A DNA stretch of 22,076 nucleotides from Bacteroidaceae bacterium (GTDB taxonomy: Bacteria; Bacteroidota; Bacteroidia; Bacteroidales; Bacteroidaceae), in contig CAAFRW010000249.1 in NCBI GenBank assembly GCA_900765575.1, forward strand, positions 1 through 22,076, in the 5' to 3' direction. The notes under the pieces were generated by a model. It did not search any database. It worked only from the letters and a program-made list of their open reading frames with translations, and was not told the origin of the DNA. Shown piece by piece: positions 6,863 to 14,411 of this stretch. Numbering within the stretch: position 1 is the stretch's first letter; each line of letters begins with the position of its first letter. The position numbers and the translations under genes were made by a program.

Positions 6863-7063
6863 ATGAAGCTATTTGTAAACAGTAAAGAGACGGAATTGAC
6901 AGCGGACGCTCATATCCGGGAACTGGCCAACCAGTTGCAACTGCCGGAACAGGGCATAGCCCTCGCAGTAAACAATAAAATGATTCCACGTAGCGAGTGG
7001 GACGGTTACACGTTGCACGAAGGCGACCATGTAACCATCATTAAAGCAGCTTGTGGAGGATAA
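6863..7063 (+). CDS. thiS: Sulfur carrier protein ThiS
   Basis: A 66-residue ubiquitin-fold protein that carries sulfur as a C-terminal thiocarboxylate for thiazole formation by ThiG. The diagnostic C-terminal Gly-Gly is present (AACGG, G65-G66), and AVNNKMIPRSEW is the usual central segment. The start at 6863 (MKLFVNSKE) gives the family length. An in-frame ATG at 6815 would add 16 hydrophobic residues lying in the riboswitch leader and is unlikely. It is the first gene of the thi operon, about 80 nt after the riboswitch. Its stop overlaps the purine-rich GGAGGATAAGAAGG that probably serves thiE. Confidence 0.93.
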   Translation: MKLFVNSKETELTADAHIRELANQLQLPEQGIALAVNNKMIPRSEWDGYTLHEGDHVTIIKAACGG

Positions 7064-7068
7064 GAAGG

Positions 7069-7683
7069 ATGAAACAACTACAATTTATCACTCACTACAC
7101 CGATAAGTACTCCTACTACGACTCTGCCCGCATGGCCTTGGAAGGAGGATGCCGCTGGATTCAGCTACGCATGAAGGAGGCGACCGAAAAAGAAGTGGAA
7201 GAAGAGGCACTGCGCATACAGTCGCTTTGCAAGGAGTACGAAGCCATCTTCGTAATTGACGACCATGTGGAGCTGGTCAAACGGATTCATGCCGACGGAG
7301 TGCATCTGGGAAAAAAGGATATGCCTATCCTCCAAGCCCGGCAACTATTGGGAGAAGAATTCATTATCGGGGGCACAGCCAATACCTTTGAGGATGTACA
7401 GAAACATGCTGCCGACGGTGCCGATTATATAGGATGCGGTCCTTTCCGTTTCACCACCACCAAAAAGAACCTCAGTCCGATAGTGGGTCTGGAAGGATAC
7501 CGCCATATTGTAGAGCGTATGCGCGAAACCGGCATCCAATTACCTATTGTAGCCATTGGAGGCATCACATACGAGGATATCCCCGCCATCATGGAGACTG
7601 GTGTAACAGGAATCGCTCTCTCGGGTACCATTCTCCGGGCGGAAGACCCTGTAAAAGAGACTCAACGCATCTTGAAACTGTAA
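7069..7683 (+). CDS. thiE: Thiamin phosphate synthase ThiE
   Basis: A 204-residue TIM-barrel enzyme that joins hydroxymethylpyrimidine pyrophosphate and thiazole phosphate to give thiamin phosphate. Family motifs are IQLRMKEAT (pyrimidine and pyrophosphate binding), VIDDHVELVKRIHADGVHLGKKDM, DYIGCGPFRFTTTKKN and VAIGGITYEDIP. The start at 7069 is chosen because GAAGG lies just before the ATG and the protein begins MKQLQFITHYT; an upstream start at 7051 would overlap thiS. It follows thiS by 5 bp. A 444-bp spacer separates it from thiG, which is unusual within this cluster. Confidence 0.95.
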   Translation: MKQLQFITHYTDKYSYYDSARMALEGGCRWIQLRMKEATEKEVEEEALRIQSLCKEYEAIFVIDDHVELVKRIHADGVHLGKKDMPILQARQLLGEEFIIGGTANTFEDVQKHAADGADYIGCGPFRFTTTKKNLSPIVGLEGYRHIVERMRETGIQLPIVAIGGITYEDIPAIMETGVTGIALSGTILRAEDPVKETQRILKL

Positions 7684-8127
7684 ATCGGCTCGCTTTGATA
7701 AAGTCAAGAACAAGCATTAAAGAGATTTACTCGCTTTACCCACTAGAAGAAGAGAAAGAAGCACAGAAGCTGAGGTCTTCTAAAAAGACACTCCTTCTAC
7801 TCCCTAAAACGAAGTGGAAAAAGCAAAAAGGACAAAGGTATTCTAAAGAGATACGAAGTATAGAGAAGAAATTAAAAATATTATAAAAATAAAAAGAGAA
7901 AAGAAGTAGAGAAGATGAAGAAACGAAGGAATTAGAAAAGGAACGCAGAAAACAGGAAGATAAACCAGCACTTTTACTCTTGCAACTACATACAAGAAAA
8001 AATGTAAAACGACGGAAGCATCGGAGAAACACCGGCATTTTAACGCCTGTAACTTCCCAGCAAAGCGTTCACTCCCCTAACTCCTTCAAAGAAGTATTCT
8101 TTACCTCTTTGAGAAAAAACAAACGAT
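7684..8127 (+). other. Purine-rich spacer between thiE and thiG
   Basis: No supported gene. From about 7745 to 7965 the plus strand is almost all A and G, with blocks such as GAAGAAGAGAAAGAAG, AAGTGGAAAAAGC and AAGTAGAGAAGATGAAGAAA. Open frames on either strand here are low-complexity. There is no perfect TAnnTTTG; TACTCTTG near 7973 differs by one base. No terminator is evident, so the thi transcript may run through as a long purine-rich leader of thiG. Confidence 0.6.
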
Positions 8128-8904
8128 ATGGAAAAATTGATTATTGCGGGAAAAGAATTCAACTCCCGCCTATTTTTAGGAACCGGCAAATTCAACTCAA
8201 ACGCTCTGATGGAAGAAGCCATCGTAGCTTCCGGCACAGAGATGGTAACCGTAGCGATGAAACGCATTGAACTGGAAAACAGGGAAGACGATATGTTGAA
8301 GCATATCACGAAACCCAACATCCAACTGCTTCCTAACACATCCGGCGTTCGCGATGCTGAAGAGGCTGTATTTGCCGCTCAAATGGCACGCGAGGCGTTC
8401 GGCACCAACTGGTTGAAACTGGAAATTCATCCCGACCCACGTTATCTGTTGCCCGACTCGGTAGAAACCTTAAAAGCAACCGAACAACTGGTAAAACTGG
8501 GATTCATTGTATTGCCTTATTGTCAGGCCGACCCTACTCTTTGTCGCCAGCTGGAAGAAGCCGGAGCTGCCACTGTCATGCCTCTCGGCGCTCCTATCGG
8601 CACGAATAAGGGATTGCAAACCAAAGATTTCCTCCGTATCATTATCGAGCAGGCCAACGTTCCGGTGGTAGTAGATGCCGGCATCGGCGCACCCAGTCAT
8701 GCAGCCGAAGCCATGGAAATAGGCGCGTCCGCCTGTCTGGTGAATACCGCTATTGCCGTAGCCGGAAATCCGGTAGAGATGGCTAAAGCATTCAAAATGG
8801 CCGTGGAGGCCGGACGAATGGCTTACGAAAGCGGATTGGGAAGTGTAACAGGTTCCTTCGAAGCTTCGGCCAGCTCACCGCTTACAGCGTTTTTAAATAG
8901 CTAA
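8128..8904 (+). CDS. thiG: Thiazole synthase ThiG
   Basis: A 258-residue TIM-barrel enzyme that builds thiazole phosphate carboxylate from deoxyxylulose 5-phosphate, dehydroglycine and ThiS thiocarboxylate. The Schiff-base lysine is K97 in TNWLKLEIHPD. Other family segments are SRLFLGTGKFNS, TVAMKRIE, NTSGVRDAEEA, VMPLGAPIGTNKGL and the phosphate loop VVVDAGIGAPSHAAEAME with GASACLVNTAIA. Length and ends are normal. It works with ThiS, ThiF and ThiH, all encoded here. An 87-bp gap precedes thiC and holds an 8-bp inverted repeat (8918-8925 and 8956-8963). Confidence 0.97.
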   Translation: MEKLIIAGKEFNSRLFLGTGKFNSNALMEEAIVASGTEMVTVAMKRIELENREDDMLKHITKPNIQLLPNTSGVRDAEEAVFAAQMAREAFGTNWLKLEIHPDPRYLLPDSVETLKATEQLVKLGFIVLPYCQADPTLCRQLEEAGAATVMPLGAPIGTNKGLQTKDFLRIIIEQANVPVVVDAGIGAPSHAAEAMEIGASACLVNTAIAVAGNPVEMAKAFKMAVEAGRMAYESGLGSVTGSFEASASSPLTAFLNS

Positions 8905-8991
8905 TTATATAAACTATAACTACTTATCATTCAAATCGTATATTACAAAGAATTAAAGTAGTTCATTAATTATTCAGTCAACCAATTTATC

Positions 8992-10689
8992 ATGGACAAT
9001 CAAATCACCAGAACCCCCTTTCCTAATTCGGAAAAGGTATATATTCAAGGCAAACTATTCCCCGAAATACAGGTGGCTATGCGTAAGGTAAACCTTACCC
9101 CCACCGTTACGGTAGGAAACGGAGAAAAGCAACTAACCGAAAACGCTCCGGTATACATCTATGATACAAGCGGACCGTTCAGCGACCCTCAGGCCAATTT
9201 AGACCTGAAAAAAGGGTTGCCTCGTCTGCGCGAGAAATGGATTCTTGAACGGGGCGATGTGGAACGCCTGCCCGAAATCAGTTCCGAATACGGCCGTATG
9301 CGCCGCGATGACAAAAGTCTGGATGCCCTGCGTTTCGAACACATCGCACTGCCTTACCGGGCTCAAAAAGGAAAACAGATTTCGCAGATGTACTACGCCA
9401 AGCAAGGAATCGTTACCCCCGAAATGGAATACGTGGCTATCCGGGAGAATATGAATTGCGCGGAACTGGGCATTGACACCTATATCACGCCGGAATTTGT
9501 GCGTCAGGAAATTGCGGAAGGACGTGCCGTATTGCCTGCCAACATCAATCATCCCGAAGCCGAACCTATGATTATAGGACGTAACTTTCTGGTAAAAATC
9601 AACACGAATATCGGTAATTCGGCCACAACCTCCGGCATTGAAGAAGAGGTGGAAAAAGCCGTATGGAGCTGCCGTTGGGGAGGCGATACGCTGATGGACT
9701 TATCTACCGGCGACAATATTCACGAAACCCGCGAATGGATTGTGCGCAACTGTCCTGTTCCGGTAGGCACGGTGCCCATCTACCAGGCTTTGGAAAAAGT
9801 AAACGGAAAAGTGGAAGACCTTACCTGGGAAATCTATAAGGATACATTGATAGAGCAATGCGAACAGGGAGTGGATTACTTCACGATTCATGCCGGCATC
9901 CGCCGTCAGAACGTACATCTGGCCGACAAGCGTCTGTGCGGTATCGTAAGCCGCGGAGGCAGCATCATGAGCAAATGGTGCCTTGTCCACAACCGGGAAA
10001 GTTTCCTATATGAACACTTCGACGACATTTGCGACATCTTGGCTCAATACGATGTGGCCGTTTCATTAGGAGACGGACTGCGTCCGGGATGTACGGCCGA
10101 TGCCAACGATGAAGCGCAATTTGCAGAGTTGGATACGATGGGCGAATTGGTACTCCGTGCGTGGGACAAAAACGTGCAAGCCTTTATCGAAGGTCCGGGT
10201 CATGTGCCTTTGCATAAGATAAAGGAGAATATGGAACGCCAAATCTCGCACTGTCACAATGCACCGTTCTACACACTCGGCCCGTTAGTCACCGATATCG
10301 CACCCGGATACGACCATATCACATCCGCCATCGGAGCGGCGCAAATCGGTTGGTTAGGTACGGCCATGCTCTGTTACGTTACCCCAAAAGAACATCTCGG
10401 ATTGCCTAACAAAGAGGATGTCCGTGTGGGAGTTATCACCTATAAAATAGCAGCGCATGCCGCAGACATAGCCAAAGGACATCCGGGAGCTACGGTACGC
10501 GACAACGCACTGTCGAAGGCACGCTATGAGTTCCGCTGGAAGGACCAGTTCAACCTGAGTCTCGACCCCGAACGGGCTTTGGAATACTTTAAAGCCGGAC
10601 ATCACGAAGATGGTGAATATTGCACCATGTGCGGACCTAACTTCTGCGCCATGAAATTGAGCCGCGACTTAAAAGATTGTGCTAAATAA
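8992..10689 (+). CDS. thiC: Phosphomethylpyrimidine synthase ThiC
   Basis: A 565-residue radical SAM enzyme that rearranges aminoimidazole ribotide into hydroxymethylpyrimidine phosphate. The atypical C-terminal [4Fe-4S] motif C-x2-C-x4-C is present as YCTMCGPNFC (C544, C547, C552). Core segments include FIEGPGHVPLHKI, YTLGPLVTDIAPGYDHITSAIGA and HPGATVRDNALSKARYEFRW. The N-terminal ThiC-associated domain is present but the protein is shorter than the 610-630 residues usual in proteobacteria, as in other Bacteroidetes. It supplies the pyrimidine half for ThiE. The next gene starts 15 bp later. Confidence 0.97.
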   Translation: MDNQITRTPFPNSEKVYIQGKLFPEIQVAMRKVNLTPTVTVGNGEKQLTENAPVYIYDTSGPFSDPQANLDLKKGLPRLREKWILERGDVERLPEISSEYGRMRRDDKSLDALRFEHIALPYRAQKGKQISQMYYAKQGIVTPEMEYVAIRENMNCAELGIDTYITPEFVRQEIAEGRAVLPANINHPEAEPMIIGRNFLVKINTNIGNSATTSGIEEEVEKAVWSCRWGGDTLMDLSTGDNIHETREWIVRNCPVPVGTVPIYQALEKVNGKVEDLTWEIYKDTLIEQCEQGVDYFTIHAGIRRQNVHLADKRLCGIVSRGGSIMSKWCLVHNRESFLYEHFDDICDILAQYDVAVSLGDGLRPGCTADANDEAQFAELDTMGELVLRAWDKNVQAFIEGPGHVPLHKIKENMERQISHCHNAPFYTLGPLVTDIAPGYDHITSAIGAAQIGWLGTAMLCYVTPKEHLGLPNKEDVRVGVITYKIAAHAADIAKGHPGATVRDNALSKARYEFRWKDQFNLSLDPERALEYFKAGHHEDGEYCTMCGPNFCAMKLSRDLKDCAK

Positions 10690-10704
10690 ACGGAGAAACA
10701 GGAG

Positions 10705-11262
10705 ATGAAGACAGCCGACATCACATTGTGGGAAGCCACCCCTAAAGACGCGCAAAAGATATTCGATGCCATCGATACGCATAGAGAGGACCTGAGAATC
10801 TGGCTACCGTTTGTCGACAAACTGGAAACGGTAGAGAATGAAAAGGATTTCTTGCAGAGTACATTGCAAATTCCCAAGGAAATGCGGGATACGCTCTATC
10901 TTATCTATGTGAACGATGAGTTCGCGGGGATAGTGAGCTATGTAAAGAACGACCCAGCCAACTTCCGCACAGAGATAGGCTATTGGCTTCTCCCTGAATT
11001 CCGTGGAAAAGGAATCATGACCCGCAGTGTGAAGCGGCTTTGTAAGACGGCCGTAAACGAACGAGGCATGCATCGTATACAAATACGCTGTGCCGTAGGC
11101 AACCATGCCAGCAACCATATTCCTATCCGGTTGGGCTTCAAGCTGGAAGGAACGGAACGCGACGGAGAGTTGCTGATTGGAAACCGCTACACGGACATCA
11201 ACGTTTACAGTATTCTGGAGCACGAAGTAAACGCCTGGCCGGAAGAATCTGTTGCTAAATAA
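10705..11262 (+). CDS. GNAT-family N-acetyltransferase (RimJ/RimL-like)
   Basis: A 185-residue protein of the GNAT fold. The acetyl-CoA loop RGKG (R100-G103) follows the strand EIGYWLLPEF. LYLIYVNDEFAGIVSY is the central beta hairpin, and NHASNHIPIRLGFKLEGTER is the C-terminal motif B region typical of RimJ/RimL and ribosomal-protein serine acetyltransferases. The substrate is unknown. It sits 15 bp after thiC and 4 bp before the next gene, so it is almost certainly in the thi transcript, yet no acetylation step is known in thiamin synthesis. It may modify a protein, act on a toxic intermediate, or be a passenger. Confidence 0.85.
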   Translation: MKTADITLWEATPKDAQKIFDAIDTHREDLRIWLPFVDKLETVENEKDFLQSTLQIPKEMRDTLYLIYVNDEFAGIVSYVKNDPANFRTEIGYWLLPEFRGKGIMTRSVKRLCKTAVNERGMHRIQIRCAVGNHASNHIPIRLGFKLEGTERDGELLIGNRYTDINVYSILEHEVNAWPEESVAK

Positions 11263-11266
11263 GCAC

Positions 11267-11794
11267 ATGGAAGATTTTAGGAAAGTATTAGAAGGGACTA
11301 TCGGAAGAAAGCATATAGATAAGGTAGTGGCGCAGGTAGTGGACTCCCCTGCCCGCTTCGGCGAGCTGTATGCCCTGACGAACGACGAAGACGAACGAAC
11401 TGCCTGGCACGCCACTTGGGCTTGCGAGAAGCTAAGCATACAGCTTCCGTCCCTATACCAAGGCAAAACGGAAGAGTTGATGCAACGGGCTATGCAATGC
11501 CAACACAGCGGCATCAAGCGTCTGTTGTTGAACATCGTATTCCATCTGCCTATCCGGGAACCTATCCATGTGGAATTTCTCGATTTCTGCCTGCACGGAA
11601 TGCTCTCCCCGATGGAAACAGCAAGCGGACAGGCTGTCTGCATGAAGCTCGCTTACGCCTTCTGCCAAAAAGAGCCGGAACTGCTGGGCGAGTTACAAGC
11701 TTATCTGGAAAATATGGAACCCGAATACTATCCGGCTGCCGTGCAATGCACCCGCAACCATATTTTAAAAGAGATACGAAAAGAAAAATTATAG
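11267..11794 (+). CDS. Hypothetical all-helical protein, HEAT-like
   Basis: A 175-residue soluble protein I cannot assign. The sequence is mainly amphipathic helices in pairs, such as DERTAWHATWACEKLS, GIKRLLLNIVFHLPI and SGQAVCMKLAYAFCQ, in the manner of HEAT or ARM repeats, ending with YYPAAVQCTRNHILKEI. No catalytic motif, signal peptide or membrane segment is seen. The ATG at 11267, 4 bp after the acetyltransferase stop, is preferred; an in-frame TTG at 11252 would overlap that gene. It lies 24 bp upstream of thiH. The position suggests a role linked to the acetyltransferase or to thiazole synthesis, but this is inference. Confidence 0.75.
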   Translation: MEDFRKVLEGTIGRKHIDKVVAQVVDSPARFGELYALTNDEDERTAWHATWACEKLSIQLPSLYQGKTEELMQRAMQCQHSGIKRLLLNIVFHLPIREPIHVEFLDFCLHGMLSPMETASGQAVCMKLAYAFCQKEPELLGELQAYLENMEPEYYPAAVQCTRNHILKEIRKEKL

Positions 11795-11818
11795 AACGAC
11801 ATTTAATTGAAAAACAAG

Positions 11819-12937
11819 ATGTTTTCAGAAGAATTAGAAAAAATATCATGGGAGGAAACCACCAAAGCCATCTACTCCAAAACGGATGCGGATGTGCGCA
11901 GAGCCCTAAGCAAAGAACATTGTAACGTAGACGACTTTATGGCACTCATTTCGCCTGCGGCGGCGCCATACCTCGAAACCATGGCACGATTGAGCCAGAA
12001 GTACACCATGGAACGTTTCGGTAAAACGATTTCCATGTTCGTGCCTCTCTACATTACCAACTCGTGCACCAACTCATGCATCTATTGCGGTTTTCACATC
12101 AGTAACCCGATGAAACGCACCATCTTGACGGAAGAAGAGATGATAAACGAATACAAGGCTATCAAGAAACTGGCGCCTTTCGAGAACTTGCTGCTTGTTA
12201 CCGGCGAGAATCCGGCTAAAGCGGGCGTTCCCTATATTGCCCGCGCATTAGACCTGGCCAAACCTTATTTCAGTAACCTGAAAATAGAGGTCATGCCTTT
12301 GAGCGCGGAGGAGTATAAAGAATTGACCAACCACGGATTGAACGGAGTGATTTGTTTTCAGGAGACTTATAACAAAGCCAACTATAACATCTACCACCCG
12401 CGTGGGATGAAATCGAAATTCGAATGGCGTGTCAATGCTTTCGACCGGATGGGACAAGCCGGGGTTCATTCCATCGGTATGGGTGTGCTGGTAGGATTGG
12501 AAGAGTGGCGCACCGACATCACCATGATGGCTTACCACCTGCGTTACCTGCAGAAACATTATTGGAAAACCAAATACAGTGTGAACTTCCCCCGTATGCG
12601 TCCTTCCGAGAACGGAGGTTTCCAGCCGAATGTGGTCATGAACGACCGCGAATTGGCGCAAGTAACCTTTGCGATGCGCATCTTCGACCACGACGTGGAC
12701 ATTTCCTACTCTACCCGTGAAAGTGCGGAAATACGCAACCACATGGCTACGTTGGGAGTCACCACCATGAGTGCGGAAAGCAAGACAGAGCCGGGCGGAT
12801 ACTATAGCTATCCCCAAACGTTGGAACAGTTCCATGTAAGCGACGAACGTACAGCTAAACAAGTTTGGCACGATTTACAGCTATTGGGACGCGAGCCGGT
12901 ATGGAAAGACTGGGACGCCTCTTTTGACCATAAATAA
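11819..12937 (+). CDS. thiH: 2-iminoacetate synthase (tyrosine lyase) ThiH
   Basis: A 372-residue radical SAM enzyme that cleaves tyrosine to p-cresol and dehydroglycine, the glycine-derived part of the thiazole. The cluster motif C-x3-C-x2-C is C83, C87, C90 in NSCTNSCIYCGF. GVICFQETYNKANYNIYHPRG and SVNFPRMRPS are typical of the ThiH/biotin-thiamin-associated family. ThiH rather than ThiO is consistent with a strict anaerobe. The start at 11819 (MFSEELEKISWEE) is an ATG; a TTG four codons earlier is less likely. The ThiF-like gene starts 15 bp after its stop. Confidence 0.96.
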   Translation: MFSEELEKISWEETTKAIYSKTDADVRRALSKEHCNVDDFMALISPAAAPYLETMARLSQKYTMERFGKTISMFVPLYITNSCTNSCIYCGFHISNPMKRTILTEEEMINEYKAIKKLAPFENLLLVTGENPAKAGVPYIARALDLAKPYFSNLKIEVMPLSAEEYKELTNHGLNGVICFQETYNKANYNIYHPRGMKSKFEWRVNAFDRMGQAGVHSIGMGVLVGLEEWRTDITMMAYHLRYLQKHYWKTKYSVNFPRMRPSENGGFQPNVVMNDRELAQVTFAMRIFDHDVDISYSTRESAEIRNHMATLGVTTMSAESKTEPGGYYSYPQTLEQFHVSDERTAKQVWHDLQLLGREPVWKDWDASFDHK

Positions 12938-12952
12938 CGAAGATTTCAGTCT

Positions 12953-13651
12953 ATGGAAGAAAGATACGCAAGGCAATGTATTCTGCCCGAAATCGGAGAG
13001 GAAGGACAGACCAAACTGAAACAAGCCAAAGTATTGCTAGTGGGTGTGGGAGGACTGGGCTCTCCCATCGCCCTCTACTTAACCGGAGCCGGTGTGGGAA
13101 CATTAGGGCTGATAGACGATGACAAGGTAAGCATCAGTAATTTGCAACGCCAGATTCTCTACAATGAAGCAGAAGTTGGCTTCTCTAAGGCTGAGCAAGC
13201 CCACGAAAGGTTACAAGCCTTAAATTCGGAAATCCAAATCGAATCCTATCCGTTCAGGCTTACTCCGAACAATGCAGAAGAAATTATCGGAGCGTATGAC
13301 ATGGTTGTAGACGGATGCGACAACTTCTCCACACGGTATCTAATAAACGACACCTGCCTGAAGATGAATAAAATTTATGTGTATGGAGCCATCCGGGCTT
13401 TCGACGGACAAGTCTCCGTTTTCAACTATCCCGGAGGACACAGCAACTACCGCAGCCTCTTTCCGGATGAAGAAGAAATCTTAACGATGCCCCATCCCCC
13501 TAAAGGAGTAATAGGAGTTACTCCAGGAATCGTAGGATGTGTAGAAGCAACCGAGGTAATAAAAATAATAGTCGGATTCGGAGAAATTCTTTCCGATAAA
13601 CTTTGGACTATCGATTTAAAGAGTATGCGCACCGAAATAATTTCGCTTTAA
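12953..13651 (+). CDS. thiF: ThiF/MoeB-family adenylyltransferase (ThiS-activating type)
   Basis: A 232-residue E1-like enzyme expected to adenylate the ThiS C-terminus. It has the nucleotide loop GVGGLGSP (31-38), DDDKVSISNLQRQ (56-67 region) with the conserved arginine, VVDGCDNFSTRYLIND and the C-terminal GIVGCVEATEVIK. The usual zinc-binding cysteine pair of the family (CYRCLFP) is replaced: the segment reads NYRSLFP at 165-171. The region that carries Cys184 in E. coli ThiF reads TMPHPPKGVIG and has no cysteine. It could therefore transfer sulfur differently, or only adenylate. Genome context, directly after thiH, makes the ThiF role likely. The symbol is by context and family, not by proof of function. 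Confidence 0.85.
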   Translation: MEERYARQCILPEIGEEGQTKLKQAKVLLVGVGGLGSPIALYLTGAGVGTLGLIDDDKVSISNLQRQILYNEAEVGFSKAEQAHERLQALNSEIQIESYPFRLTPNNAEEIIGAYDMVVDGCDNFSTRYLINDTCLKMNKIYVYGAIRAFDGQVSVFNYPGGHSNYRSLFPDEEEILTMPHPPKGVIGVTPGIVGCVEATEVIKIIVGFGEILSDKLWTIDLKSMRTEIISL

Positions 13652-13676
13652 ATTCTATCTATCTACGAAATTTTAC

Positions 13677-13684
13677 TATTTTTG
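13677..13684 (+). promoter_or_regulatory. Putative -7 box before the second thiE-like gene
   Basis: TATTTTTG fits TAnnTTTG and lies 18 bp before the next ATG, giving a start near 13691. No TTTG is found at the normal -33 distance. It may allow the last gene to be expressed without the TPP riboswitch. Confidence 0.35.
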
Positions 13685-13702
13685 CGCTAAATTCGACTGT
13701 CT

Positions 13703-14311
13703 ATGAAATTAATTGTGATTACAACTCCTACATTCTTTATAGAAGAGGATAAAATATTAACCACATTATTTGAAGAAGGACTTGATTATCTTCATTTGCG
13801 CAAGCCGGATACAGCTCCTATGTTTTCGGAACGTCTGCTGACGCTTATTCCGGAGCAATATCGCAAAAGAATCGTCACACACGACCATTTCTACCTGAAA
13901 GAAGAATTCAATTTAATGGGGATTCATCTCAATCATCGTAACCCCAATCCACCGGAAAATTACAGAGGTCATATCAGCTGTTCATGCCACTCTTTAGAAG
14001 AGGTTAAAAGCAGGAAAAGCCCTTGTAACTATGTGTTTATGAGTCCCATTTTCGATAGTATCTCCAAACAGAATTACCTGTCTACTTATTCGGCCGAAGA
14101 GATTCGCCAAGCGTCAAAAGACGGCATTATAGATAAAAAGGTGATTGCTTTGGGAGGCATCGATGCCGGAAATATACCTCTTATAAAAGACTATGGTTTT
14201 GGGGGAGCCGCCATATTAGGCGACTTATGGAACAGATTCGATACCCGGATTAACAGGGACTACAAAGAACTGATAGAACACTTTCGCGAACTAAAAAAAC
14301 TGGCCGATTAA
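13703..14311 (+). CDS. ThiE/TenI-like protein (second thiamin phosphate synthase homologue)
   Basis: A 202-residue TIM-barrel protein of the ThiE/TenI superfamily. Recognisable segments are LDYLHLRKPDT (compare QLRMKEAT in the first ThiE), THDHFYLKEEFNLMGIHLNHRN, YVFMSPIFDSISKQNY, IALGGIDAGNIP and the final phosphate loop GFGGAAILGDLW. The pyrimidine-binding motif is altered, and the DG(V/I)HLG motif has become MGIHLN, so it may be a thiazole tautomerase (TenI) rather than a second synthase. It closes the thi cluster, 51 bp after thiF, possibly with an added promoter. No clear terminator follows. Confidence 0.85.
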   Translation: MKLIVITTPTFFIEEDKILTTLFEEGLDYLHLRKPDTAPMFSERLLTLIPEQYRKRIVTHDHFYLKEEFNLMGIHLNHRNPNPPENYRGHISCSCHSLEEVKSRKSPCNYVFMSPIFDSISKQNYLSTYSAEEIRQASKDGIIDKKVIALGGIDAGNIPLIKDYGFGGAAILGDLWNRFDTRINRDYKELIEHFRELKKLAD

Positions 14312-14333
14312 GGTTACAAATAAATTTTCTAAG

Positions 14334-14351
14334 TACATTTCTTAAAATGTA
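14334..14351. other. 18-bp palindrome in the prs leader region
   Basis: TACATTT, spacer CTTA, AAATGTA: a perfect 7-bp inverted repeat overlapping the -33 position of the prs promoter. It could be an operator or a weak hairpin. No T-run follows, so it is not a standard terminator. Confidence 0.4.
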
Positions 14352-14371
14352 ACGAAGATTTCATACCTTTG
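14338..14371 (+). promoter_or_regulatory. Promoter of the PRPP synthetase gene
   Basis: TACCTTTG (14364-14371) is a perfect -7 box. TTTC (14338-14341), 22 nt upstream, is a one-mismatch -33 box. The start would be near 14378, with a leader of about 34 nt. Confidence 0.6.
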
Positions 14372-14411
14372 CAACCAAATTAAACCAATAGATAAATTCT
14401 ATTACGAAATA

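Noticed and set aside
7434..8038. Open frames on both strands around the thiE-thiG spacer
   Set aside because: One is out of frame within thiE and continues into low-complexity purine-rich sequence; the minus-strand one is a serine/phenylalanine-rich translation of the same bias.
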